Shown here: positions 56,874-64,000 of the stretch, piece by piece
How the letters are laid out: every line of letters starts with the position of its first letter
How positions within the stretch are numbered: position 1 is the stretch's first letter
Source: an uncultured Clostridia bacterium
Lineage (GTDB): Bacteria; Bacillota; Clostridia; Christensenellales; Borkfalkiaceae
Direction: 5' to 3'
DNA: 64,000 bases
Assembly: GCA_947174415.1 (NCBI GenBank)
Contig: CAMWIW010000002.1
Location: 103,127 to 167,126, forward strand
Position numbers and translations under genes: made by a program
The notes under the pieces: generated by a model
Database searches by the model: none
Seen by the model: the letters and a program-made list of their open reading frames with translations, nothing else
Told to the model about the DNA's origin: nothing

Positions 56874-57547
56874 AACACCACCGCCAACACTACGCCCGTT
56901 ATAAGCCCCGCGAGATACAGTAAATCGAAAATATTTACTACCTCTTTTTTGTAGACGGTGTAACGCCTTTTGCCGAGCGTGAAACCGCGCGTTTCGATTG
57001 AGAGCGCAAGCGTGTCGGAAATATCGACCAATCTTGTAACAAGCGGAATTAAAAAAGCGCGGTAAAAAATTTTGGGGTTTAATACGCTGCCCGCGCCGCG
57101 GGTCTTCATTGCCTCGCGAACACGGCGGATTTCACCCTTTAAAACGGGAACGAACGACGTCGTAATAAGCATACCGAGGGTTATCCCGCGCGGCGTACGG
57201 AGTTGGGAAAGGTTTCGCGTCATTGCGACTGCGCCGATGCTCATACCGGGGATAATTGCTATAAACACCGCGCCGAAACGGTTAGCCATTGCGAGGGCGG
57301 CGTTGAAGTCCCGACCCGCGGCGAAGTAGGCAATAAGCGTGAAAATTCCGCCGAAGATTATATAGACGGGAAGAACCTTTAAACACTGCTTCCAACAGCC
57401 GAACAGGAACAGCCACAGATACGCCGCAAGTAAGAAGTACGAGCATACGACCGTTTTTGCCGTTACAAGCCCGAAAACGAGAATTAACAGCGCGGACGCA
57501 ACCGCAATGAGCGGATATAATTTACTTTTGTATTTTATAAAACTCAT
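56870..57547 (-). CDS. ECF transporter transmembrane component EcfT
   Basis: 225 aa from the ATG at 57547, overlapping the upstream stop as ATGA; the track start is inside the previous gene. Four to six helices, and the coupling motifs of EcfT/CbiQ: a AMKTRGAGS-type 'ARG' helix (RRVREAMKTRGAGSVLNP) and ALSIETRGFTLGKRR. Confidence 0.9.
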   Translation of the reverse strand: MSFIKYKSKLYPLIAVASALLILVFGLVTAKTVVCSYFLLAAYLWLFLFGCWKQCLKVLPVYIIFGGIFTLIAYFAAGRDFNAALAMANRFGAVFIAIIPGMSIGAVAMTRNLSQLRTPRGITLGMLITTSFVPVLKGEIRRVREAMKTRGAGSVLNPKIFYRAFLIPLVTRLVDISDTLALSIETRGFTLGKRRYTVYKKEVVNIFDLLYLAGLITGVVLAVVL

Positions 57548-58221
57548 TTCAACTTTCCTGCTTTTTTGAGTTCGCGCGCAATTACCATTCCTATTACCGA
57601 GCCGACGAAGCACAGCGCAACGACGGCTACGGAAATTCCGACCATAAGCCCGATATCATTACCGCCGATAAACATAGATACGGCGGCTTTTTCGGTGTTG
57701 TCAACGGTGTAGAAAACGTTGTAATAGAGATAAAGTAAAGGCAGAGTTAAAGGCATATACAGCGTGCCCGCAAGCACGCAAGCCCAATCGTTTTTATAGC
57801 CGCGGAAGATTATCAGGGTAAGTCCTTCCGCAACCACCGCGCAAGCAATCAGCATCACCATGGGCGGGAACATAAAAACGAGGAAAACCGAAATGAATAC
57901 CGACTGAAAAAACAGCGCGAAAGGTTTTCTGACCTTCATCATTCCGATAACGGGGAAAAGCGAAAACTGTAAACCCAGACCAAGCTCGATTATGCCGAAA
58001 AGCGGGACGTTGACGAGTAACGGCATTATCGCGCCCGTAACCAAGGTGCACGCCGTAATTATCGCAAGAAAGACGATATCCTTTATTTTGAATTTTCTGA
58101 AAAGGCGTTTTTCGGCGGCAATCTCTTTTTCCTTGAAAAGGGCTTCCGCCGCTTCGTTCTCGGCGCGGTTCTCTTCCGCGCACGCGACTATGCCCGCAAT
58201 TATTTGTTCGGTGTTTTCCAT
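57544..58221 (-). CDS. ECF transporter S component (MptE/Trep_Strep type)
   Basis: 225 aa. A cytosolic N-terminal ~45 residues (AEENRAENEAAEALFKEKEIAAEKRLFRKFKIKD) precede five or six helices (DIVFLAIITACTLVTGAIMPLLVNVPLFGIIE ...). Family assignment is by similarity to the Trep_Strep group, whose substrate is not firmly known. It sits between the ABC half-transporters and EcfT; overlap as TGATG with the gene upstream. Confidence 0.75.
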   Translation of the reverse strand: MENTEQIIAGIVACAEENRAENEAAEALFKEKEIAAEKRLFRKFKIKDIVFLAIITACTLVTGAIMPLLVNVPLFGIIELGLGLQFSLFPVIGMMKVRKPFALFFQSVFISVFLVFMFPPMVMLIACAVVAEGLTLIIFRGYKNDWACVLAGTLYMPLTLPLLYLYYNVFYTVDNTEKAAVSMFIGGNDIGLMVGISVAVVALCFVGSVIGMVIARELKKAGKLK

Positions 58222-59909
58222 CAGGATTTAACCTCGCTCATCTTGCCGTTTTCCACGCGGTAAATTCTGTCCGCAATTGCCATCGTGCTTTCGCGGTGGG
58301 ATACGAGGATAATGCTCTTTTTGTTTTTCTGCTGATTTAAAGCTTTTAAAATTATACCCTCGTTTATGCTGTCTACGTTGCTCGTGGGTTCGTCCAGAAG
58401 AATAAGCTCGCTGCCCTTCAAAAAGGCACGGGCAAGACCTATTCTTTGCTTTTCGCCCGCGGAGAGGTTGTCGCCCAACGCGCCCACCTGCGTCTTGTAG
58501 CCTTCCGGCAGTTTCAAAACGAAGTCGTGCACGGAAGCGAGCCGGCAAGCCTCTTCGAGCTCTTCCTGCGTGGCGTCTGGCTTTGCTATGCGCAAATTCG
58601 CTTCGATAGTTTCGTCGAAAAGATAGGTGCTTTGCGAAACCATAGTTACGCTTTCGAGAAGGCTCGAAGTGTTGATTTTATCAACGTCAACGCCGTTATA
58701 GTTTATCTCACCCTCGCCCTTTTGCCAAAACCTTAACAAGAGCTTTAAGAAGGTGGATTTACCGCAGCCGCTTTCGCCGACAACGCCGATAATTTCGCCC
58801 TTTTCGGCGTGCATTTTAATATCTTTCAGAACTTCGGTCTGGCCGTCGTAGGAAAAACTTAAACCGTTGACTTCGAGATTTTCGTACTCTACGTTTTCTC
58901 CGTCCGTAACTTCGGTTACCGCGGGCTTTTCGGCAAGTAAATTCAAAACCCTGTCTCCGCTTGCGAAAGTCTGAGTAAGGTTGCCGGGGAGGGCGGAAAT
59001 TGCTATTACAGGTCCGAACGAGCCGAACACGGCAACCACTCCGATTATCATTTTGCCCACGGAAAGCAAGTCGTAGCTGACGAGAACTATCCCGACTGCA
59101 AGCGTGATTATTATAGACAGCGATACCGCAAGCTCGGTCGCAGCACCCGCACGGGCTATACCGTGCTTCATTCTCTTGGTTTCTTTTAAGAGTATTTCGC
59201 TGCGGCGGTTTACTTCTCTTTCCCTGTCTTCGCCCGCGTTGTTTAAAACTATATCCTTAATTCCCTTTATGCTGTCAAGGAAGTACGCGTTGAAGCTTGA
59301 AAACTCCGCGCGGTATTTAACTCCGCTTTCTTTCAGCCTTGCCGAAGATATGAGCGGAACTATTATTCCTATCGCAAAGTACGCAACGAGCGCGACTGCG
59401 GCAAGATACCAACTCGAAACGAACCCGACGAATAAAAGCACGGCAACCGAAACGAGCACTGCTATACATATGGGCGAAACGGTGTGCGCGTAGAAAACTT
59501 CGAGCGTTTCTATATCCGAAGTTATCATTGCGATTATGCTGCCCTTTTGTTTGCTTTCGAGCTTGGCGGGGCACAGCTTGCGCAGTGCCGCAAAAATTTT
59601 ATCGCGCAGAACTGCAAGTAATCTGAATGCTATGAAGTGGTTTGAGTACTGCTCGAAATATCTGAGTATTCCCCTGAGCACGCCGCAGCCCACGGCAATG
59701 CCGATTATCCAATAATAGGACAGCTCGACTGCTTCGCCCAAGGCTTTGGCTACGCCGACCGCACCCGACACAGTTACGCCCATTGCGCAGATAAAGCCGA
59801 GCGAGCCGTTTATTACCGCAAGTACCATAATATACGAGAGGCTGCCTAAAAGAAGGATTAGGCTTGCCATTATTTTTGCACCGCTTCTGCGAAGTTTCTG
59901 CTTACTCAT
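58221..59909 (-). CDS. ABC half-transporter (CydC/IrtB-like), subunit 2
   Basis: 562 aa. Six-helix ABC-exporter domain (~1-310) and an ATPase domain: Walker A VVGESGCGKST, signature NLSAGEKQRIGLARA, Walker B LILLDEPTSNVD. It presumably dimerises with the product of 59906-61624. In such operons the pair may move a metallophore, haem or another small molecule; direction and substrate cannot be read from sequence. It overlaps both neighbours. Confidence 0.9.
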   Translation of the reverse strand: MSKQKLRRSGAKIMASLILLLGSLSYIMVLAVINGSLGFICAMGVTVSGAVGVAKALGEAVELSYYWIIGIAVGCGVLRGILRYFEQYSNHFIAFRLLAVLRDKIFAALRKLCPAKLESKQKGSIIAMITSDIETLEVFYAHTVSPICIAVLVSVAVLLFVGFVSSWYLAAVALVAYFAIGIIVPLISSARLKESGVKYRAEFSSFNAYFLDSIKGIKDIVLNNAGEDREREVNRRSEILLKETKRMKHGIARAGAATELAVSLSIIITLAVGIVLVSYDLLSVGKMIIGVVAVFGSFGPVIAISALPGNLTQTFASGDRVLNLLAEKPAVTEVTDGENVEYENLEVNGLSFSYDGQTEVLKDIKMHAEKGEIIGVVGESGCGKSTFLKLLLRFWQKGEGEINYNGVDVDKINTSSLLESVTMVSQSTYLFDETIEANLRIAKPDATQEELEEACRLASVHDFVLKLPEGYKTQVGALGDNLSAGEKQRIGLARAFLKGSELILLDEPTSNVDSINEGIILKALNQQKNKKSIILVSHRESTMAIADRIYRVENGKMSEVKS

Positions 59910-61624
59910 AACGCGTAGCCCTCCTCTAAGTTCTTCTGTGCGGTAAACAGTTTTTCGTAGCCCGCTTTGGCGGTCATAAGCGCGGAGTGCGCGCCGCTCT
60001 CTTTGATTTCGCCGTTTTCCATATAATATATATTGTCCGCGGGGACGACGTTAGCAAGGCGGTGAGAAATTACTATTACGCTCTTTTCTTTGGAAAGCTC
60101 TTTCATATTGTGCATGATTATGCCCTCGCTCTCCACGTCGATATTGCTCGTCGCCTCGTCAAAGACGTAAATATCCTTGTCCGCAACGAGATTGACTGCA
60201 AGCGCGAGCCTTTGTTTCTGTCCGCCCGAAATATTGTTGGCGTCCTCGGTTATGACTTTTTCAAGCCCGCCGTTTTCTCTTATGAAGTCCGCAAGGTTGA
60301 CTTTTTGGAGTGCGGAATAAATTTCTTCGTCCGAAACGTCTCTTTTTGCAAGGTAAAAATTTTCACGCACGGTGGCGTTGAAAATATAGGTATTGTAGCT
60401 TACTTGCGCCAAGTGCGAATAATAACTTTCACGTGAAACGTTTTCAAGCGGGACGCCGCCGACGGTTACGCTGCCGCACTTTGGACGGAACGCGCCGACT
60501 AGCATATTTACGACGGTAGATTTGCCGCAGCCGCTTTCGCCGACGATTGCCGTCATACCCTTTTCGGGGAAAGTCATATTAACTTCCTTCAAGACGTCGC
60601 GAGTGCCGTCGTAGGAAAAAGTTACGCCGTTGAGTTCGATTTTTTTACTTCCTACGCATTGCGTTCCCCAAACGGGGTCGGGAGTATTTAAAAGGGCGAT
60701 TATCTTTTTGCCCGCGCTCGCGCCGTTCATTGCGACATGGAACGCCGAACCGAACGAACGGAGCGGAAGGAAAAACTCCACCGCAACGAGGGTTAAAAAC
60801 AGCGCGTAAACGGGATTAAGACCCCAGAACGCCGTACCGCAAACCGCAAGAGCTATACCCGCCCCCGCACCGCCGTATGCAACCAAATCCATTATGGTGG
60901 TGCTTGCAAGCTGCATTACGAGAACCTTCATTGTAATTTTGCGGAACTCTTCGGCGCTTTCGTTCATTCTTTTGTGCTGAGCTAAGTCCGTTTTGAAAAT
61001 TTTAAGTTCTTTAAGTCCCTGCACGCTGTCTAAAAACTTATCGCCCATAGAGGTGTACTTACCCCAATATTTTGCGAAAATTTTCTTTGCGTACTTGGAA
61101 ACCGCGATAATTGAAACGGGAATTAAGGGCACGCACGCCAACAGAACTAAGGCTGTGCGCCAATCTATCCAAACGCAGATAATAAAAAGAATTACGGGAG
61201 CAAGCATTGCAAAGAAGAATTGCGGAAGATAGCTTGAATAGTACAGGTCGAGTTGTTCAACTCCTTCCATCGAAACCTGCGTAAGTCCCGCCATACTCAT
61301 TCCGTCCGTTGAACGCACGCCGAGCTTTACTATTTTGTTATAAGTTCTTTCGCGCAGGTCCTTTTTGACTTTTCTGCCCAAAATATCTTTAACGTCGCCC
61401 GTGAGCCGCGTCATAGCGTAGCGAATTACGATGCCCACGACTGCGCAGATAGCGGGATAAATATAGTTCAACGGCTCGGCGTTTTCGATAACGAGGGACA
61501 CCGCCCAACAGATGCTTGCCGTAATGCCTACGTTTGCCAACAGTCCGAAAACCTGCAACAGTGCGGCAACGAAAATATACTTCTTGTTTTTACCTATTAA
61601 TCTGAATAATTCTTTATCTATCAT
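59906..61624 (-). CDS. ABC half-transporter (CydD/IrtA-like), subunit 1
   Basis: 572 aa. Six-helix membrane domain (~15-300) and an ATPase domain: Walker A IVGESGCGKSTVVNML, signature NISGGQKQRLALAVNL, Walker B YVFDEATSNID and H-loop VISHRLA. It overlaps the partner gene by 4 nt and the upstream YgbA_NO gene by 11 nt, so all are co-translated. Confidence 0.9.
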   Translation of the reverse strand: MIDKELFRLIGKNKKYIFVAALLQVFGLLANVGITASICWAVSLVIENAEPLNYIYPAICAVVGIVIRYAMTRLTGDVKDILGRKVKKDLRERTYNKIVKLGVRSTDGMSMAGLTQVSMEGVEQLDLYYSSYLPQFFFAMLAPVILFIICVWIDWRTALVLLACVPLIPVSIIAVSKYAKKIFAKYWGKYTSMGDKFLDSVQGLKELKIFKTDLAQHKRMNESAEEFRKITMKVLVMQLASTTIMDLVAYGGAGAGIALAVCGTAFWGLNPVYALFLTLVAVEFFLPLRSFGSAFHVAMNGASAGKKIIALLNTPDPVWGTQCVGSKKIELNGVTFSYDGTRDVLKEVNMTFPEKGMTAIVGESGCGKSTVVNMLVGAFRPKCGSVTVGGVPLENVSRESYYSHLAQVSYNTYIFNATVRENFYLAKRDVSDEEIYSALQKVNLADFIRENGGLEKVITEDANNISGGQKQRLALAVNLVADKDIYVFDEATSNIDVESEGIIMHNMKELSKEKSVIVISHRLANVVPADNIYYMENGEIKESGAHSALMTAKAGYEKLFTAQKNLEEGYAL

Positions 61625-61955
61625 TTTTCAGCCTTTTATACTTAACCATTTGCGCGACGTGCGAAATTGCAAACACGGGGTGCGTGAATAACATTCTCGG
61701 ACCTGAATATTTCATTACCGCCTTTATTTCTTCACGCATTTCGGGTTTATAACAGTGGATTTTGCAAAACGAGCAGAACTTTTTGTTCACCTTAAAGGGG
61801 CACTTTTCAAGACGGAAAAGCGCGTAAGCCGTAAGCTCTTCGCACTTGTCGCAAAGCCCTTTCTTTATCCTGTGTCTGCCGCAGCAATATTTTTTTATCA
61901 TTACGGGGATTAGCTTTTTTTCCTTTTCCCACGCCTTTAAAGATTTGTCTTTCAT
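61614..61955 (-). CDS. YgbA_NO family protein (nitrous-oxide-stimulated promoter type)
   Basis: 113 aa. Six or more conserved cysteines (YCCGRH, LCDKCEELTAYALFRLEKCPF, KKFCSFCKIHCY) and VMKYSGPRMLFTHP are the signature of the YgbA_NO family, linked in Escherichia coli to nitric-oxide stress and possibly a metal or FeS cofactor. The start ATG 61955 has no ribosome site and follows a palindrome. First gene of the ABC/ECF operon. Confidence 0.88.
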   Translation of the reverse strand: MKDKSLKAWEKEKKLIPVMIKKYCCGRHRIKKGLCDKCEELTAYALFRLEKCPFKVNKKFCSFCKIHCYKPEMREEIKAVMKYSGPRMLFTHPVFAISHVAQMVKYKRLKNDR

Positions 61956-61960
61956 AAAAA

Positions 61961-61990
61961 ATAAACGGCGGAAACTTAACCACCGTTTAT
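61961..61990 (-). promoter_or_regulatory. Palindrome at the start of the ABC/ECF operon
   Basis: Plus strand ATAAACGG (61961-61968) and CCGTTTAT (61983-61990) form an inverted repeat, extended by CGG/CCA-type pairs to about 12 bp with one mismatch. It covers the predicted transcription start and ends 6 nt before the first ATG. It could be an operator or a 5' hairpin. Confidence 0.65.
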
Positions 61991-61991
61991 T

Positions 61992-62020
61992 ATTATAATA
62001 TCTACGTTATTTTTTGTCAA
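61992..62020 (-). promoter_or_regulatory. Promoter of the ABC/ECF operon
   Basis: Minus strand TTGACA (62015-62020), 17-nt spacer, TATAAT (61992-61997): a perfect consensus, which usually implies control by a repressor. Confidence 0.85.
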
Positions 62021-62083
62021 ACGGCTTTAACCTTGCCCAAACCGTTTTTTTAAGTAAATTAGCCGTTGCCGTGATCGCAACAA

Positions 62084-62620
62084 TCAAATCGATTTGCCCA
62101 TTTCGTAGGCTTGTTTAAAAGCGGGTTTGTTTTTGATTTCACCCTTCTCGTATACGCCCGTGCCGTAAATTACGCCGCGCTCAACCGCGCCTTCGACGCA
62201 ATCGGCGTAGCCCCTGAAACAGGCAAGCGTGGTTTCCATTGCTTCTTTCGTGCCGTCTGCGGCAGTCATTATGTAATAGAATTCCTTGTTCTTGACTTCG
62301 AGCCACCGCGCGACGGTACGGTCAATGACGGCTTTAAGCTGCGCGTCTATCGAATAAAAATAGACGGGGCTTGCAAAGACGATAACGTCGGCGTCTATCA
62401 TTTTCTGAAGGATTTCCGCCATACCGTCGTTAATTACGCACTTACCGCCGCTTTTGCGGCAATAATAGCAAGCCTTGCAATAGCCGATATTTTTATCGGC
62501 AACGTTTATTTTTTCTACCTCGTGTCCGCTCTCCGCCGCGCCGCGCATAAATTCGTCGCAAAGCGTATCCGAATTACCGCCATTTCGCGGGCTTCCAGAC
62601 AATATCAAAACTCTTTTCAT
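62084..62620 (-). CDS. NADPH-dependent FMN reductase-like flavoprotein
   Basis: 178 aa. ILSGSPRNGGNSDTLCDEFMRGA is the FMN-phosphate loop of the iron-sulfur flavoprotein/NAD(P)H oxidoreductase group, followed by CKACYYCRKSGGKCVINDGM, a cysteine cluster of that group, and FASPVYFYSIDAQLKAVIDR. It may reduce quinones, metals or nitro compounds. It lies 13 nt after the flavodoxin lipoprotein gene. Confidence 0.88.
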   Translation of the reverse strand: MKRVLILSGSPRNGGNSDTLCDEFMRGAAESGHEVEKINVADKNIGYCKACYYCRKSGGKCVINDGMAEILQKMIDADVIVFASPVYFYSIDAQLKAVIDRTVARWLEVKNKEFYYIMTAADGTKEAMETTLACFRGYADCVEGAVERGVIYGTGVYEKGEIKNKPAFKQAYEMGKSI

Positions 62621-62633
62621 AACTTTTCACCTC

Positions 62634-63221
62634 TTAATTCACGGTAAAACCGTTTGCTTCTAAGTATGCGTCAATCGTCGCGGTGCTCGTTGCACGCGCA
62701 AACAGTCCGTCATGAACGGTTGCCGTTCCCGCACAGCCGCGAACGAAGTCCATAGAAGTTTCGAACTGTTCCGTGTTCATTGACGCCGACTGCGAAAACG
62801 GATAAATATCTTTACCTGTCAAATCGTTGCTTTCCAAAAACGTTCCGATTATCATAGGCGCTGTCCACCACCATATGGGATAGCCGATAAAAATAACGTC
62901 GAACTGCGAAACGTCTATCGGATTTTTGATTTCGGGGCGGGCGTCAGAGTCGCGTTCTTCCAGCGCCACCTCGGTACAGCGCGTATAGTCCGTAGGGTAT
63001 GGCGTTGCGGGCTCGATTTCATAGAGCACGCCGTCCGTTTTATCGGCTAAATATTCAGCTAACCGTTCGGTATTCGACGACCAAGTGAAATACGCAATCA
63101 AAACGTGTGCGTCCTCGGGAATTTCGGGCATTCCCGCGCCTTCGGGCTCATTGTTGCACGCGGTTAGCGTTAACCCGAAAAGGCAAACAACCGACAATAA
63201 AAACACCAAAGCTTTTTTCAT
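62634..63221 (-). CDS. Flavodoxin-like lipoprotein
   Basis: 195 aa from the ATG at 63221; the track start is a TTG four codons earlier. A lipoprotein signal (MKKALVFLLSVVCLFGLTLTAC) anchors a flavodoxin-fold domain: HVLIAYFTWSSNTERLAEYLADKTDG (FMN loop) and VIFIGYPIWWWTAPMIIGTFLES. A surface-exposed flavodoxin suggests extracytoplasmic electron transfer. The AKR gene ends 5 nt upstream, so they form an operon. Confidence 0.88.
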   Translation of the reverse strand: MKKALVFLLSVVCLFGLTLTACNNEPEGAGMPEIPEDAHVLIAYFTWSSNTERLAEYLADKTDGVLYEIEPATPYPTDYTRCTEVALEERDSDARPEIKNPIDVSQFDVIFIGYPIWWWTAPMIIGTFLESNDLTGKDIYPFSQSASMNTEQFETSMDFVRGCAGTATVHDGLFARATSTATIDAYLEANGFTVN

Positions 63222-63226
63222 AGTGT

Positions 63227-64000
63227 TCACCAATTTTTCTTTTCCTTGCTGTGGTCGTTATTCTTCTTCCGCTCTTGTACCATTTTCACAAACCATTCAA
63301 CCATGTTAGGGTCAGTGTGCGAGAAGAAAAGACTTTGCTTTTTATCGAGGCTTGCCATAACTTTCATATCTTCGTCTGAAAGCTTAAAATCGAACACGTT
63401 GAAATTCTGTTCCATTCTTTCGATATGCACCGATTTGGGAATAACTACGATACCGCGCTGCAACTCCCAACGGAGTATTACCTGCGCAACTGACTTGTTG
63501 TATTTGGCGGCGATTTTCGCTATCGTTTCGTTGGTAAACAGTCCTCCGCGCCCTTCTCCGAACGGGGCCCACGCCTCTATTTGAACGCCGTATTTTTCCA
63601 TCCATTTCTGGGCTTCTGTCTGCTGATTGAAAGGGTGAGTTTCAACTTGGTTCACCATAGGGCGGATACGCGCGAAGCTGCACAGGTCAATCATTCTGTC
63701 GGGGTAAAAATTAGATATGCCTATCGCGCGGATTTTGCCTTCCGCATACATATCCTCCAAGGCACGCCACGCACCGTAGTAATCGCCGAACGGCTGATGC
63801 AAAAGAACTAAGTCGATATAGTCGCACTTTAACTTCTGCATACTTTCGTATACGGACTTTTTCGTTTCCTCATAGCCGTAATGCTCTATCCATACCTTCG
63901 TTGTTATAAACAATTCCTCACGGGGGATACCCGACTTTGCAATTGCATTACCGACTTCTTCTTCGTTGAAATAGCTCTGCGCCGTGTCGATATGACGGTA
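63227..64000 (-). CDS. Aldo/keto reductase, partial (N-terminus beyond window)
   Basis: 257 codons are visible. The reading frame continues upstream of the track start (63913, a TTG inside the gene): YRHIDTAQSYFNEEEVGNAI precedes REELFITTKVW, so the gene runs off the right edge. AKR hallmarks are the catalytic Asp and Tyr in DTAQSY, the Lys in TKVW, the His in LVLLHQPFGDYYG, and VIPKSVHIERMEQN for NADP binding. First in an operon with the two flavoproteins, probably a redox or detoxification unit. Confidence 0.93.
   Translation of the reverse strand, partial: YRHIDTAQSYFNEEEVGNAIAKSGIPREELFITTKVWIEHYGYEETKKSVYESMQKLKCDYIDLVLLHQPFGDYYGAWRALEDMYAEGKIRAIGISNFYPDRMIDLCSFARIRPMVNQVETHPFNQQTEAQKWMEKYGVQIEAWAPFGEGRGGLFTNETIAKIAAKYNKSVAQVILRWELQRGIVVIPKSVHIERMEQNFNVFDFKLSDEDMKVMASLDKKQSLFFSHTDPNMVEWFVKMVQERKKNNDHSKEKKNW

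Noticed and set aside
62111-62647. 178-aa plus-strand ORF opposite the FMN reductase
   Set aside because: Exact shadow of the reductase frame, with no family features and no ribosome site.
1-64000. rRNA, tRNA or integrase-linked genomic island
   Set aside because: No rRNA or tRNA sequence was recognised, and there are no recombinases, transposases or phage structural genes. The pectin cluster looks resident, with base use similar to the ribosomal genes by eye.

Overview
The window looks like a chromosomal segment of a Gram-positive anaerobe in the Clostridia (Bacillota), probably a plant-fibre-using gut bacterium. The evidence is strong AGGAGG ribosome-binding sites, consensus TTGACA/TATAAT promoters, Firmicutes ribosomal gene order, an L27 with the 'LFAHKKG' N-terminal processing signal, XRE repressors, and a large pectin-use locus. 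No rRNA, tRNA, CRISPR array, transposase or prophage was found. Everything is read by eye; no database search was run.

Layout. 1-2.7 kb (minus): start of the S10 operon (rpsJ-rplC-rplD-rplW-rplB, running off the left edge), with a consensus promoter and a ~240-nt leader holding a terminator hairpin. 2.9-10.5 kb: a DUF6809-type small protein, an EF-G paralogue, a three-gene G3E/CobW GTPase operon, a DUF2188 protein and a cyclophilin-like lipoprotein. 10.7-14.5 kb (minus): rpmG-secE-nusG-rplK-rplA-rplJ-rplL, with three tandem 65-bp repeats between nusG and rplK and an L10 leader before rplJ. 14.6-23.2 kb: DUF898/XRE divergent pair, SecB-like chaperone, RNase G, rplU-rpmA, GNAT, AEC transporter, AraC regulator and a DUF6809/XRE divergent pair.

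23.3-54.8 kb: pectin and uronate catabolism. One minus-strand cluster encodes an LplB/LplC-type ABC importer, an 879-aa binding lipoprotein, an MsmX-type ATPase, five unassigned membrane proteins, GH28 and GH105; a CE8 pectinesterase is divergent. A second cluster encodes uxaC, uxaA, uxaB, an orphan MsmX-type ATPase, kduI, a TIM-barrel isomerase, kdgK and a kdgA-VOC fusion, followed by a secreted PL1 pectate lyase, kduD, a deacetylase, a MATE exporter and GH43. Only the pectate lyase and the binding protein carry export signals. This implies limited surface cleavage, import of long (perhaps still methylated) oligogalacturonides, and cytosolic de-esterification and depolymerisation to uronates, which pass through tagaturonate/altronate or DKI/DKII to KDG and then to pyruvate and glyceraldehyde 3-phosphate.

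54.8-64 kb: a second DUF6809/XRE switch, a tightly overlapping operon (YgbA_NO protein, two ABC half-transporters, ECF S component, EcfT and a double EcfA) whose substrate is not evident, then two flavodoxin-type proteins and a partial aldo/keto reductase.

Most notable unexplained structure: (i) a dispersed 65-bp intergenic unit, eight copies, with a conserved head and tail and a variable middle that pairs with the head in several copies; (ii) three divergent XRE-repressor switches in which a palindrome lies in the -35/-10 spacer of the partner promoter, two of them controlling DUF6809 paralogues.
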